This document shows, in pieces, positions 8,015-16,727 of a stretch of DNA of 64,000 nucleotides. The notes beneath the pieces are model-generated. The model searched no databases. It had not been told where the DNA came from and worked only from the letters and a program-made list of their open reading frames with translations. Both the position numbers and the translations under genes were made by a program. Source of the DNA: Haloferax namakaokahaiae. GTDB taxonomy: Archaea; Halobacteriota; Halobacteria; Halobacteriales; Haloferacaceae. How positions within the stretch are numbered: position 1 is the first letter of the stretch; each line of letters begins with the position of its first letter. The DNA lies in contig NZ_JBHTAA010000014.1 in the NCBI RefSeq assembly GCF_042663225.1, positions 1 through 64,000 of the forward strand. The letters are read 5' to 3'.

Positions 8015-8926
8015 ATGGACGTCCTATCTTGGAATGTACAAGGCGCATTTCCGAAGTACACGCCGATTGAACGGATCGAAGACCAGGTTCAATACATCGA
8101 AGAGAACGCGAACTGTCCAGACATTATCGCACTCAACGAGGTCAGTCGGTATCGGCGTGACATGTGGATAAAAGAATTGAGAGAGGTTGGATATTCAGAG
8201 ATCGTACACACGCTCGACTGGGCTGAGGAATTAGGGGAAAGCGATATCCCACCACATCAAGACTACAGCCACGTGAACGGGAATCTCACTGCCGTTCACG
8301 ACGAATTCAGAGGGGAAAACCTCACCCGGTTGCATCCGAGTATTCGGTATGGTCCGTGGGATGGTTCGGATCTGAAGGATTGGTCCACTAATCTCCCAGA
8401 GAAAATCCTTCATACCGAGATTGAAGTCGAAGACTCAACACTCGAGATTTGGAACGTCCGCGCAGTTCCAGGGAGTATGCATGGCGAGGAGAAGGTCAAG
8501 ATTCTCGAGAACACATTTCACAGGGTCTTGAAGGGGAGCAAGTCTCCGTGCATCCTGACTGGCGATTTCAATGCACCTGATAGAGAGCTATCGGATGGAA
8601 CCACCATCCCATGGCGGCATGAGAAAGAGGGAGAAGTTGCTCGTCGCTGGGGAGAAGCAGAGCTGAATATCCTCACTGGGCTGGAAGAGAAGGGAATGGT
8701 GGATGTGTTTCGAGAACAGCATGGGTATGGTGACCTCGATATTTTGGACGTAAGTCACGCCACGCAAACAGATGACCCATTAGCAGTCTCACCAGGGGAG
8801 ATTGAAGGGAAACGATTTGACCATATGATCGCATCTACTGAATTGAACCCGCAAGCATGTATTTACGATCAGGAAGGCTTCGCCTGTAGCGACCACGCCC
8901 CGATGATCTCTACGTTTGGTTTGTAG
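8015..8926 (+). CDS. Endonuclease/exonuclease/phosphatase (EEP) family protein
   Basis: This 303-residue protein shows the conserved EEP blocks: LSWNVQG at the N-terminus (metal-binding Asn), ALNEV near 44 (catalytic Glu), TGDFNAPD near 189 (GDFN), and CSDHAPM near 295 (SDH). The family includes DNA repair nucleases, DNase I-like enzymes and phosphodiesterases, so the substrate cannot be read from sequence. It lacks a signal peptide and is probably cytoplasmic. It stands alone, divergent from the DUF7344-type gene, with a weak TATA-like GATAAAG just upstream, so the transcript is likely leaderless. Being next to the modification operon, a defence or DNA-processing role is possible but not shown. 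Confidence 0.85.
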   Translation: MDVLSWNVQGAFPKYTPIERIEDQVQYIEENANCPDIIALNEVSRYRRDMWIKELREVGYSEIVHTLDWAEELGESDIPPHQDYSHVNGNLTAVHDEFRGENLTRLHPSIRYGPWDGSDLKDWSTNLPEKILHTEIEVEDSTLEIWNVRAVPGSMHGEEKVKILENTFHRVLKGSKSPCILTGDFNAPDRELSDGTTIPWRHEKEGEVARRWGEAELNILTGLEEKGMVDVFREQHGYGDLDILDVSHATQTDDPLAVSPGEIEGKRFDHMIASTELNPQACIYDQEGFACSDHAPMISTFGL

Positions 8927-9035
8927 TCTAACGAGTACCGATTCCCGATACGAAACCAATATTCAGCACGGACTCATCAAACGCTCACTGAAGAGAGTTC
9001 TCGCCAGGGTCAAATCAGTCTATTCAGCAGAATCA

Positions 9036-9326
9036 CTAGTCTTGATCCAATAGTTCAGCAATCACTTCCTCGAGACACAGTGTCGACAAATGGCTGACCG
9101 CGTCAGTCGGATCAGGGCCAGCTAATTCGTCGAACGGGACAGGCGATTCGAACTGCGTTGCAATGCTCCACGGACAGAGGTCGAAGTCTGCCTGGAGAGC
9201 AGTTGCTGCCTCATACGAGTCGTACTGCTCAGCGACTGATCGATAGTCCTCGAAGTGTTCACTTACGAAATCTCGAACCTCCGCTGCAGACTCAAAATGA
9301 ATCGTGCCGGAATGATGTCCACTCAT
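9036..9326 (-). CDS. Small acidic protein downstream of TFB
   Basis: This 96-residue acidic protein of unknown function starts four bases after the stop region of the TFB gene, so it is probably cotranscribed with it. It has no transmembrane segment. Aromatic and acidic residues are spread along its length (VSEHFEDYRSVAEQYDSY), consistent with a small helical folded protein. Its coupling to a TFB suggests it could modulate that factor, but no motif supports a specific mechanism. Confidence 0.6.
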   Translation of the reverse strand: MSGHHSGTIHFESAAEVRDFVSEHFEDYRSVAEQYDSYEAATALQADFDLCPWSIATQFESPVPFDELAGPDPTDAVSHLSTLCLEEVIAELLDQD

Positions 9327-9329
9327 GTT

Positions 9330-10307
9330 TCAACTCGATGGTTGTTCAAGACTTGAAGCTTCGGTAGCGGTTACAATGATATCACTGGACTCGGTTAATG
9401 TATCCCGATGGCTTCGAATCGTTGCTACGGACACGTTCGCTACTCGACTGACTTCTGACTGTGTAAGGTGTAAATCTGCATCACAACTCGCTTTGTACAG
9501 GCACGCACCTGCGAAACCAGATGGGTTGAGGCCCGTCGTGAGACCTACAGCCTCTGCTTTCATTGCTAAATCACGTGCTCGTCGACGGGGGCTCTCTGGG
9601 ATTTTGAGTTCGGACGCAAGTCGAGGAACGAACTCACTCGGACGAATCGGTTGTATTGGAAGGCCAAGTTCTGTATTCAACGTTTGGTATGCGTTTGTCA
9701 CCCTCGACCGCTCAACACGCGCTAATCCCGCAACGTCGGGTAGCGTTCGAAGTACGGCATTACATCGGCAGGCCCCATAGACACAACCTGCTGCAATTGC
9801 CTCGATTGACCGACCACGAAGTAGGTCCTCGTTCTGGGCACTGCGGAAGAGTCGACAAGCCTGGTCACGAGTCGATTCGGACAACTCAAGAGCGCCTGCA
9901 ATACGACGTACTTCACCCAATCCATGAGCAAGATTCGCTTCAGCTTTCGACTGGAACCGTCCACGGGACTGTTCACGACGCAATCGAGCAATCTGTTGCC
10001 GTTTCTTCCCGGAAAGAGTCCGCCCTGAGGCATCTCGTTTGTAACCGATTTCGGATGAGAGGCCACGGTCATGCCGGGTCGGCGTCAGTGGGGCACCAGT
10101 TCTTCGTTGACTCTCCTCGTCCCCTGCAGTGAATCGCCAATCTGGGCCATGGTCAATTTGATACTCGTCGATGACGAGTCCACACTCCTCGCAGAGGGTT
10201 TCGAGCGTGTTTGTTCTCACGCAACCGCCGCAATCTGGGCAGGTGTTGTTCGTGCTAGCCGGTACATCCTCGTCGAAGCCACTCTCGTAGATATCTCTCG
10301 TTGCCAT
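9330..10307 (-). CDS. tfb: Transcription initiation factor B (TFB)
   Basis: This 325-residue protein has an N-terminal zinc ribbon (CPDCGG at 23-28 and CEECG near 40-44), a B-finger/linker region with GPDWRF and DRGLSSEIGYKRDASGR, and two cyclin-fold repeats ending in HTH segments (IAAGCVYGACR, then FAGACLYKASC with SEVSRVANVSVATIRSH). It recruits RNA polymerase with TBP at archaeal promoters. Haloarchaea carry several TFBs, and extra copies on plasmids can redirect transcription. The gene is followed within four bases by a small ORF. A T/A-rich segment at about 10354-10367 upstream could be its TATA box. Confidence 0.95.
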   Translation of the reverse strand: MATRDIYESGFDEDVPASTNNTCPDCGGCVRTNTLETLCEECGLVIDEYQIDHGPDWRFTAGDEESQRRTGAPLTPTRHDRGLSSEIGYKRDASGRTLSGKKRQQIARLRREQSRGRFQSKAEANLAHGLGEVRRIAGALELSESTRDQACRLFRSAQNEDLLRGRSIEAIAAGCVYGACRCNAVLRTLPDVAGLARVERSRVTNAYQTLNTELGLPIQPIRPSEFVPRLASELKIPESPRRRARDLAMKAEAVGLTTGLNPSGFAGACLYKASCDADLHLTQSEVSRVANVSVATIRSHRDTLTESSDIIVTATEASSLEQPSS

Positions 10308-10406
10308 TGGTCATCTGCAAGGCACTCTTTGTGCGCCCCGCACCCCTTCAGGGAAAATAAAATACTGCGGTCGTTGCGCTACTGTCCGACCGATTCGACA
10401 ACAGAC

Positions 10407-10835
10407 TCACTCAGGGAGTTCACGTCGGCCACTGTCAACACACGCCCAGCACGGGAAGTAGTCATCAAGAACGTCACAGTCGCAATCTTCAGGTTTTGAG
10501 TCGTCGTCAACTTCGGGTTCCGGTTGTTCGTTACTCACTACACCTCCGTCTGCGACCATCTGTATTCGCTCGACAGCATCGACGATCGGACGCCGAATAG
10601 CAACGGCGACGCGGTGTTTGCACGGGCCAGTGTACCTCTCATCAGCAGGGCACTCACACGCTGTCGGTACACCGTCGACCATTCGTACGTTGTATTCATG
10701 ATTTTCGGGGTCGGCGTAGCTCGCATTACGGACAAGCACATCACCGTCGAACAGTGAGAATTCGAATGCCTCGTATTGGGCTCGTTTCAGGACGCGCTTC
10801 GTTGGATCGAGTCTTGCAAGTAGGGATTCGGACAT
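10407..10835 (-). CDS. SWIM zinc finger protein
   Basis: This 142-residue protein has a SWIM-type metal site near residues 59-74: CECP, then CKH 12 residues later (CxC...CxH). A second cysteine cluster, CDCD plus CWAC, lies near the C-terminus after an acidic linker. SWIM fingers bind DNA or proteins, and small haloarchaeal SWIM proteins are frequent on plasmids and in proviruses. The gene is preceded by a TATA-like TTTATTA and a perfect 9-bp inverted repeat over the expected transcription start, so it is probably tightly regulated, perhaps by itself. Confidence 0.85.
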   Translation of the reverse strand: MSESLLARLDPTKRVLKRAQYEAFEFSLFDGDVLVRNASYADPENHEYNVRMVDGVPTACECPADERYTGPCKHRVAVAIRRPIVDAVERIQMVADGGVVSNEQPEPEVDDDSKPEDCDCDVLDDYFPCWACVDSGRRELPE

Positions 10836-10859
10836 GGTTTTTCGAAGCGCCCAGTATAG

Positions 10860-10889
10860 AGCGCCTCACGCACTGAGGCGCTAATAAAT
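10860..10889 (-). promoter_or_regulatory. Promoter with operator-like inverted repeat of the SWIM gene
   Basis: The arms AGCGCCTCA and TGAGGCGCT (10860-10882) are perfect, with a 5-base loop. On the minus strand they sit between a TATA-like TTTATTA (about 10883-10889) and the ATG at 10835, covering the likely transcription start. That is the usual place for a repressor site in archaea. Confidence 0.5.
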
Positions 10890-10917
10890 CAACAGGCCAC
10901 TGCAGTTCAGACTCAAT

Positions 10918-11664
10918 CTAGTAAGCGCCAGGGTATACGATCTCCATTGGAACACCAAGTTTCTCGTCGTTTTCGGGGTCCTCAGGGAGCGCTGGATAAT
11001 CGGCCTTGTCACTACGTGGTTGCAAGTCTATCAGTTGTGCAGTGTGTGCAAGCACCGCAGCGTCGATGACGTCGTCGATACGGCCTTTCGAAATCCGGTC
11101 GTGCCATTCAGCACCATCACGTCGTTCATTGACAACTGATTTGACTGTTTCAAACAGGTCACTACCGTTGTCAAGTACGTCCAAGCGTTCATCAATACCA
11201 CCATCACCACCCTTGGACGAGAGTTCCTTACCGTCTAATGCTGCGTAGCAAACCTCGGGATGGCTCTCGAATATTTTGTCTCGTGCCTCTTCGTGATCTT
11301 GGAGGAAAACGTCGACTTCACGGATTCGAGGGAACAACCACCAACTCTGGCTACCTAAGGAGTCACCATTTTTCGACCGGGCATCATTGTAATCGTCGGT
11401 CTCGACGACGTCACGTGAAGGAATCGAGAAGACCGTACTTGACCGACTACTGAGCATCTCGCTGGCTTCTTGATCACAGACTCTCGTTTCCGTTTCTGGA
11501 AGCCCAATCGGGATGTCGACAAGTATCGATTGCACATCCTCGTTCTTTCCGTGTTCGTACCATACGTTGAAAACCGATGGCTCAGTGGTTACGTAGGTCT
11601 CGTCACCTGTTTTGACTACCAGCCAGCAACTACCTGCCCAATCCACACCGATGTAGGAAGTCAT
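10918..11664 (-). CDS. DUF429 family protein (predicted RNase H-fold nuclease)
   Basis: This 248-residue protein starts at the ATG at 11664; the TTG at 11679 is less likely. It opens with SYIGVDWAGS, the first strand and acidic residue of the RNase H-like DUF429 fold, continues with ILVDIPIGLPE near 50 (second conserved acid) and STVFSIPSRDVV, and ends with DVIDAAVLAHTAQ, the typical last helix with conserved acidic residues. Family members are predicted nucleases or nucleotide-processing enzymes, with little experimental data. It stands alone between the SWIM gene and the 424-residue gene, all leftward. Defence or repair roles have been suggested for the family but cannot be read here. Confidence 0.85.
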   Translation of the reverse strand: MTSYIGVDWAGSCWLVVKTGDETYVTTEPSVFNVWYEHGKNEDVQSILVDIPIGLPETETRVCDQEASEMLSSRSSTVFSIPSRDVVETDDYNDARSKNGDSLGSQSWWLFPRIREVDVFLQDHEEARDKIFESHPEVCYAALDGKELSSKGGDGGIDERLDVLDNGSDLFETVKSVVNERRDGAEWHDRISKGRIDDVIDAAVLAHTAQLIDLQPRSDKADYPALPEDPENDEKLGVPMEIVYPGAY

Positions 11665-11830
11665 ACAGGAACGACTCAACAGAGGTACATAAATGCGATA
11701 TCAATCTGCCCACGGATTACTCATCAGTTGGAGATTGTGAGCAGACTGCGGTACTTGCAGCATTGGTGATGAGCTAGGATCAGCGTTAACTATAGATACC
11801 ATTCGTCGCGCCAGTAGCCAGAAGTCCTAT

Positions 11831-13105
11831 TTAGTCAAACTGTCTCCACGAGTATTGAGGCGATCTAAGTGCCCACATCTCCGTTTTTGGGTTTAGCTTT
11901 TCTTGACTATCGACACCGTACTCTGTGAGGATTCCAGCATTCACGAGGAAGGCCTTGTACTGAAATATTGTATTCGTATGGTAAATCGATTTTTCCTCAA
12001 ATATCGACGGACGAATGTCCCCATCTGAATCAAATACTTCACCGTCAGAAAACTCGGTGCTCATCTTTCGTTGATTCACAAAGAGTTCAACAGCGAGGTC
12101 AGGACTCCTGGATGCCAGTTCCTTTGCAACGAGTTCCAGTGATGGCTCTGTTTCGGTAATTTCCATCAAATGATTAATTACGTCGATGAGTTCTCTCGTG
12201 CCCGGGTACTCGAGAACAACCCACCGCGCCATGAGTCCCAGTATGGGTTCCATTTGGATCAGGGGCTTCGCCTTCCGTCGGAGTCTTTTGACTACTTCAA
12301 GAACCTCGATGAGACTACCATATGCGTCGATCAGCGCATGAACGACAGTTTGTCCGAGCGGAGTGAGTTTTCCGCCGTCTACGCCGTCCACAATAAGGCC
12401 CAGAGAACGTGCGTCTAGTCGACAGTCTGCCACAGATGAAATCACGTATTCTTCACAGAGAGCATCCGTCTCGCCATCTGCTGCCACACAAACCGCATAC
12501 CCGAGTGGGTTCTTTGGGCTATTCTTCGTTAATTTGGTCAGTTCTGGTGTCCCGATTTGGGCATTGTAGCGAATACGGTCACCAATCGGAACTGCCGCTG
12601 CTGCGGCGATTCGAGGCGTTTCCTCTACGGTCACAGTACCATCAGATTCGACACCGAGTAACCCAACGTTGAGATCGCTCGCTAACTGTTTGTGCCACCG
12701 TTCGATGTCGGATTTCGGTACGGCAGCAATAGAGATATTCACCTCTTCGAAATGACGATGGGCTTGAGAGATTGCCTCGGAAATCGCTGCTGAATTGCTT
12801 GTCTTTCCCTTGGCTTCGATCGCAGCAAGTGGGGGAGACATGAGGTTGATATCCCCAACCGTATGATAGCTCGATTCTGTTGGGAGAGCCACTAACATAT
12901 CGGGCTCACCAGTCGAAAGACGAATTGGAGCCATCGGTTCTAGACGTTCTCGAACGTCGGTAGGAACGGGTGTCAAACCCCAATTAGTTACTGCGAACTG
13001 AGTGTCGACAACTGCATGGCCTTCAGTCGATTCTGTCGGCAATAGATACTCCTTAGAATACATCAAGACGGCAGGTTCGATGAGTGTCGATAGGGGAGAT
13101 GGCAT
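11831..13105 (-). CDS. Uncharacterised protein with possible PD-(D/E)XK-like N-terminus
   Basis: I do not recognise a named family for this 424-residue protein. The N-terminal third contains EPDMLVALP near 68-76 and, about 20 residues later, PPLAAIEAKGKTSN. This D...ExK arrangement is reminiscent of PD-(D/E)XK nuclease folds that act on nucleic acid ends. The middle is alanine-rich and ordinary. The C-terminal 150 residues are helical, with LTPLGQTVVHALIDAYGS suggesting a wing or HTH-like unit. No membrane segment was seen. It is monocistronic, with a promoter palindrome just upstream. Nuclease function is a guess from two short motifs. Confidence 0.5.
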   Translation of the reverse strand: MPSPLSTLIEPAVLMYSKEYLLPTESTEGHAVVDTQFAVTNWGLTPVPTDVRERLEPMAPIRLSTGEPDMLVALPTESSYHTVGDINLMSPPLAAIEAKGKTSNSAAISEAISQAHRHFEEVNISIAAVPKSDIERWHKQLASDLNVGLLGVESDGTVTVEETPRIAAAAAVPIGDRIRYNAQIGTPELTKLTKNSPKNPLGYAVCVAADGETDALCEEYVISSVADCRLDARSLGLIVDGVDGGKLTPLGQTVVHALIDAYGSLIEVLEVVKRLRRKAKPLIQMEPILGLMARWVVLEYPGTRELIDVINHLMEITETEPSLELVAKELASRSPDLAVELFVNQRKMSTEFSDGEVFDSDGDIRPSIFEEKSIYHTNTIFQYKAFLVNAGILTEYGVDSQEKLNPKTEMWALRSPQYSWRQFD

Positions 13106-13117
13106 CTTCTATAGAAG
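13106..13117 (-). promoter_or_regulatory. Palindrome at the transcription/translation start
   Basis: The perfect palindrome CTTCTATAGAAG abuts the ATG at 13105 on the minus strand, with a TATA-like TTATTTA about 25 bases upstream near 13127-13133. The spacing fits a leaderless transcript with an operator at the start site. Confidence 0.4.
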
Positions 13118-13328
13118 AATATTGTAGGTGTAAATAACCTATCCGTCAAGTGGTCCGTTTGAACAAATCTCGAGATATTGGCTGAATCGTCTTAGGTCAG
13201 CGTCACCACAACATACGTATCCAAATTCCCGAGGTCGTGGCTGCGCGCACAGCGTCGGTGGCGACAACGTCGCCGGCGCGAGCACGGAGCGGTGGGTGGG
13301 GAGGAGTGGTCTGGGTTGGTGGACTCAC

Positions 13329-13339
13329 AAAAAAGAAAA
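13329..13339 (-). terminator. T-rich archaeal terminator after the RPA-like gene
   Basis: On the minus strand TTTTCTTTTTT lies about 17 bases after the stop codon at 13356. Oligo-T without a needed stem is the usual archaeal terminator. Confidence 0.5.
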
Positions 13340-13355
13340 CAGCCGCTTGCGACGC

Positions 13356-14207
13356 CTACTCAGCCCACCACGCCTCGCGCTCTGGGAACGAGAGTTCCGA
13401 CCATCCCGTCGCAGCCACTGAGACGCGACCCCCATACCAACTCTTCGCGACGTTCCGCATCGTCACACGCTCGCCTTCTCTCACAACCGGTTGGTCCGAC
13501 TTGGCCCAGACAGTGAACTTTGTTCTCCCAGTCTCGTCCTCGATGAGTCCCACCTGCTGAATTGCGCTATTCGACGACCCCCACAACTGCGTCACCGTTC
13601 CAGAGATTGAGACCTCTCGACGACTCACCTCACTGACCGCCGCAATCGGAATCACCTGACTTGGTGCCTGTTGCAACTCTTCGAACACGCCGACCACCGC
13701 GCTCATCATCGACTTTCCTTCTGCGACCTCTTCGGCCAATCTTCGGCTAATCGCCGACCGCGACCATCCATCGAGTTTCGTCAGTAATCGCGCTGCCTCC
13801 CGGTTCACTTCGCCCAATTGTTCAACTGAGAGTTGCTCACGCGGGTCTGCCTCATCGGGGTCGGCCCACCGATTCACACATCCGGCACGCTTCTTGAACT
13901 CTCTCGTTGCTTCGATGCTCATCTGTTCTGCCACAGTCGCCGTCCGTTCCTCCCGGTTCGACGTTTGCCTCCGGTCCCACCGAGTTTTCGTCTGTTCAAT
14001 CTCCCACTCACGCGCTTCCATCCGCTCTTCTTCTGCGAGGGTCAGTCCCCGTCCTTGGGCTTCCGGGTTGTTCAGGTCAACTTTGGCTTGAATTTCGAGT
14101 TCAACCGTGGCTCGGAACTCAGGCGTCTCATCAACCACGTCGTCGACGACTGCTCGGGGGTGTTCGGAGTGCGAAACTTCATTACCGATTTGCTTCTTAG
14201 TACTCAT
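13356..14207 (-). CDS. RPA-like OB-fold DNA-binding protein
   Basis: This 283-residue protein is counted from the ATG at 14207 (MSTKKQIGNEV); an upstream in-frame start at 14288 would add a basic, unlikely leader. The C-terminal 100 residues form an OB fold of RPA type: VSRREVSISGTVTQLW, then GLIEDETGRTKFTVW, then REGERVTMRNVAKSWYGGRVSV. The N-terminal half is charged and helical, and the middle (SAISRRLAEEVAEGKSMMSAVVG) is seen in plasmid-borne haloarchaeal single-strand-binding proteins. It probably coats single-stranded DNA during replication or transfer of this element. A GC-rich hairpin region lies directly upstream, and a T-rich terminator follows. Confidence 0.8.
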   Translation of the reverse strand: MSTKKQIGNEVSHSEHPRAVVDDVVDETPEFRATVELEIQAKVDLNNPEAQGRGLTLAEEERMEAREWEIEQTKTRWDRRQTSNREERTATVAEQMSIEATREFKKRAGCVNRWADPDEADPREQLSVEQLGEVNREAARLLTKLDGWSRSAISRRLAEEVAEGKSMMSAVVGVFEELQQAPSQVIPIAAVSEVSRREVSISGTVTQLWGSSNSAIQQVGLIEDETGRTKFTVWAKSDQPVVREGERVTMRNVAKSWYGGRVSVAATGWSELSFPEREAWWAE

Positions 14208-14288
14208 TGTAGTTCGGAGGCGCCTACTCAGCGTCTTCTTCCGACACCACGACTCTCCAGCTGTGGCTCTCTCACTGACCTCTACCAA

Positions 14289-14795
14289 CTGATTCTGCGC
14301 ACGCCTTTCGCGCCTTCACGAGCGCCCGCAGGGCGCGGAAGGCGTGCGCTCGACGATGGGACACCAGCCAGCACCGCGCGCAACGCCCTGCCCGGAGCGA
14401 GCGGCCAGCACACAAGCCGGTTTCGCGTCCGACGACCGAGTCTACGAGGGCGTCGTGACCGATAGCGTGCTTGGTGCTGGCGCACCGGGATGTTGCGAGT
14501 GAAGCGAGACGCGACTACCAGGAGCGGCTCGTCGCGAACAGCGAGCAACGCGAGTCGTGAGCACGGAGGGCACAGGGCGGCGAGCGGGGCGTGCCGTAGA
14601 GAAACACCGTTCAACCACTCTCGACGCTTAGTGACACAGCCGACATCCTGGCGGACTCAGAAAGGGCGAGGCCGTCTCGGTCGTCCCCCGGCCCCGCAAG
14701 CACCGCAGGCACGAGGAGCGCAGCGGTGGTCGCGGGATGCCGAGCGGCCGAGGGCTTTCATCCGGTATGCTGACGTCCTCGACAGAGCCAGGCAT
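14289..14795. other. GC-rich non-coding stretch with hairpins and short repeats
   Basis: I see no convincing gene in these 500 bases. The stretch is much richer in GC than its surroundings and contains a large inverted repeat (14297-14349) and several short GCGAG/CTCGC-type repeats, for example GCGAGTGAAGCGAG near 14498. All reading frames look arginine-rich and shadow-like. It could be a structured RNA, a site of replication or transfer, or the upstream regulatory region of the RPA-like gene. Confidence 0.5.
14297..14349. repeat. 18-bp inverted repeat (large hairpin)
   Basis: The left arm at 14297-14314 (starting GCGCACGCCTTT) and the right arm at 14332-14349 (ending GGCGTGCGC) pair at 17 of 18 positions, the exception being a T-G wobble. 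The 17-base loop contains a second possible stem, GCGCCC/GGGCGC. It sits about 90 bases upstream of the RPA-like gene start. Confidence 0.6.
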
Positions 14796-14848
14796 CTGTT
14801 GCAATATACCGAACTGATTTATATATTGATTCGTTAGTATGCAACAGT
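14796..14848 (+). promoter_or_regulatory. Promoter with flanking inverted repeat of the HTH-nucleotidyltransferase pair
   Basis: CTGTTGCA at 14796-14803 and its complement TGCAACAG at 14840-14847 bracket a TATA box TTTATATA (14818-14825). The ATG follows at 14849, about 25 bases after the TATA box, so the mRNA is probably leaderless. Binding of a dimer to both arms would block the promoter, as expected for an autoregulated toxin-antitoxin-type module. Confidence 0.6.
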
Positions 14849-15772
14849 ATGCTCACAGAAGGCGAAGTTCGCGCCCTCACTGCCCTCCACGGTGAGCAGA
14901 CGGTCTCTGAGCTCGCAACGAATCTCAATCGGAGTCTCAGCTACATCTCAGAACTCGTCGAGCGGCTCGAAACGGCTGGCCTCGTCGAGACACACCGACA
15001 GGGGAAAACAAAGCGGATTCGACTGTCGGACGCAAAGGCCCTCGAGTTACTCAGGAACTTCACACAGCAGTATTCACACATCGACTGGCCGGAGCTGTTG
15101 TCAGGGGCAGCCCTCCGTGTGTGCTACTACCTCGACACCCCACGGACCGCGACCGAACTCGCACGCCGCGCCGACGTCCACCGAAGTACCGTCCACCGTA
15201 CGCTTGCCCCGCTTCAGCATCGCGGAATCGTCTACCAAACTGACGACGGGGCGTACGCACTGAACGACGGCTTCGAACAGCTGAGCGTATTCGCTCGTGA
15301 GCTTGCCCATCACGTCCACCGTCAGACTGTCGAAGCACAGACCGACACCTACACGATTCTGTGGGAGTCCCTCGACGAGTTCCTTGTCCAGACGCCGACT
15401 GAGATCACCGACGAACACTTCATTCCGACAGGACCAGACCAATTCCAGCGATACGGTCTCCCGCTGTTGGCACGTGATCGTCGATACTACCTCTATTCGG
15501 AAGCGACGAGCGAGCTCTCCCCGGAGATGTTGTGCTGTCACATGCTCGTGATTGATTCCGGCCCACGAACGCAGTCATACTGCCTGCTCCTGCTCAGTCA
15601 CGTCGACATCGACCGTGGCGAACTTCTAGCCCAAGCCACCAAGTACGGCGTCGACGACGTCGTCGACGACCTCTACACGTATCTCGACACCAGCGGTGCC
15701 CAGCGGACGTCCCGACTTCCCGAGTGGGAGGACTTCCAGGAACTGGCTGAGGAGTACGGGGTGACGCTATGA
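14849..15772 (+). CDS. Double winged-helix transcription regulator (antitoxin-like)
   Basis: This 307-residue protein has two winged-helix units. The first is at residues 1-60 (EQTVSELATNLNRSLSYISELV, then a basic wing THRQGKTKRIRLSD), MarR-like. The second is near 88-135 (RTATELARRADVHRSTVHRTL). The remaining C-terminal half is acidic and may sense a ligand or bind the partner. Its stop overlaps the start of the nucleotidyltransferase gene by four bases (ATGA), so the two are translated together. The arrangement of HTH protein then nucleotidyltransferase is the AbiEi-AbiEii type, and this gene would be the antitoxin and repressor. The operator-like repeat fits that role. Confidence 0.75.
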   Translation: MLTEGEVRALTALHGEQTVSELATNLNRSLSYISELVERLETAGLVETHRQGKTKRIRLSDAKALELLRNFTQQYSHIDWPELLSGAALRVCYYLDTPRTATELARRADVHRSTVHRTLAPLQHRGIVYQTDDGAYALNDGFEQLSVFARELAHHVHRQTVEAQTDTYTILWESLDEFLVQTPTEITDEHFIPTGPDQFQRYGLPLLARDRRYYLYSEATSELSPEMLCCHMLVIDSGPRTQSYCLLLLSHVDIDRGELLAQATKYGVDDVVDDLYTYLDTSGAQRTSRLPEWEDFQELAEEYGVTL

Positions 15773-16581
15773 GGGCGAGGTTTGATAGTTCGTACATCCG
15801 GTCGGAACTCGAGCGCATCGGCCAGCAACTGGACAACCCACTCACCGTCTTCTTGATTGGCGGTGGGTCGATGGCGTTTCGTGGACTCAAAGAGACGACC
15901 AAAGACATCGACCTCATCGTCTCCTCCGGCGATGATCTGAGTCAGCTACAGGCGGTGCTCATTGAGCTGGGATACGAGATCGTCCGGGAACCGGACGAAG
16001 AGTACGAAGAACTTGGTGCCCAGCGTATCCTCGAGAACGATGACGGGTGTCGCATCGACGTTTTCAACCAGCAGGTGATCGGCAAGCTGATTCTGTCTCC
16101 AGGCATTCGTGAGCGGAGCGAACGGTATCTCGACCCGGAGAATCTCGTGGTCGAGCTCGTGAGTCCAGAAGATATCTTCCTCTTCAAAGCGGTTGCCGGT
16201 CGGGTGGACGATATCGAGGATATGTTCTCGTTGATGCAGACCGGCCTCGAGTTCGACGTCGTCGAAGCGGAACTCGAGACGCAGGTCGAACTCTTGGACC
16301 AAGAACTGTTCGTGACGTACGTCAACGAAGCGTTGACCGATCTCACCGAACAACACAACGTGACGACACCGTTGCACGACCCCGTTGCGGAGATTACCGA
16401 ACGCGTCTACGAGGAGCTTGAAGTGCTTCACGCGCTTGACGAACCCAAGTCGATGATTGACCTGGAACAGGAACTCGACTGGCCTGTAGCGGACGTACAG
16501 GAGATTGTGAGACGTCTGGAAGAGAAAGACGCAATCACGGTGACCGATGGGTGCGTAGAACGTTGCTCAACAACTATCTGA
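15769..16581 (+). CDS. DUF6036-type nucleotidyltransferase (toxin-like)
   Basis: This 270-residue protein begins with a minimal nucleotidyltransferase core: FLIGGGSMAFRG near residues 27-38 (GG/GS motif), then KDIDLIV near 44-50 (catalytic DxD-type pair) and CRIDVFN near 92-98 (third acid). All three acidic positions appear intact. The C-terminal 70 residues look like a small winged helix (MIDLEQELDWPVADVQEIVRRL). Such enzymes add nucleotides to tRNA or proteins, and in AbiE/MenT-type systems they act as toxins. The paired upstream HTH gene overlaps it by four bases. The family assignment is by motif; the target is unknown. Confidence 0.75.
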   Translation: MRARFDSSYIRSELERIGQQLDNPLTVFLIGGGSMAFRGLKETTKDIDLIVSSGDDLSQLQAVLIELGYEIVREPDEEYEELGAQRILENDDGCRIDVFNQQVIGKLILSPGIRERSERYLDPENLVVELVSPEDIFLFKAVAGRVDDIEDMFSLMQTGLEFDVVEAELETQVELLDQELFVTYVNEALTDLTEQHNVTTPLHDPVAEITERVYEELEVLHALDEPKSMIDLEQELDWPVADVQEIVRRLEEKDAITVTDGCVERCSTTI

Positions 16582-16727
16582 CCGCGAAGTTGAGAAGAGA
16601 TACCGAGCGGGCTTGGGCATTCTATCCGTTCCGTCATGAGTTAGAATCGCGCTCGGTTGTCACGCCACCTCCGTTGGACTTCTATCGTTTCCGGGGAATT
16701 AACATAGTAAGTTGATAAGTGCAGGGT

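Noticed and set aside
13833..14465. Rightward frame of about 210 residues
   Set aside because: It is antisense to the RPA-like gene and rich in Arg, Ser and Leu, as expected for a shadow in GC-rich DNA.
14282..14837. Arginine-rich open frames in the GC-rich region
   Set aside because: They occur on both strands with low complexity; haloarchaeal proteins should be acidic. Treated as non-coding.
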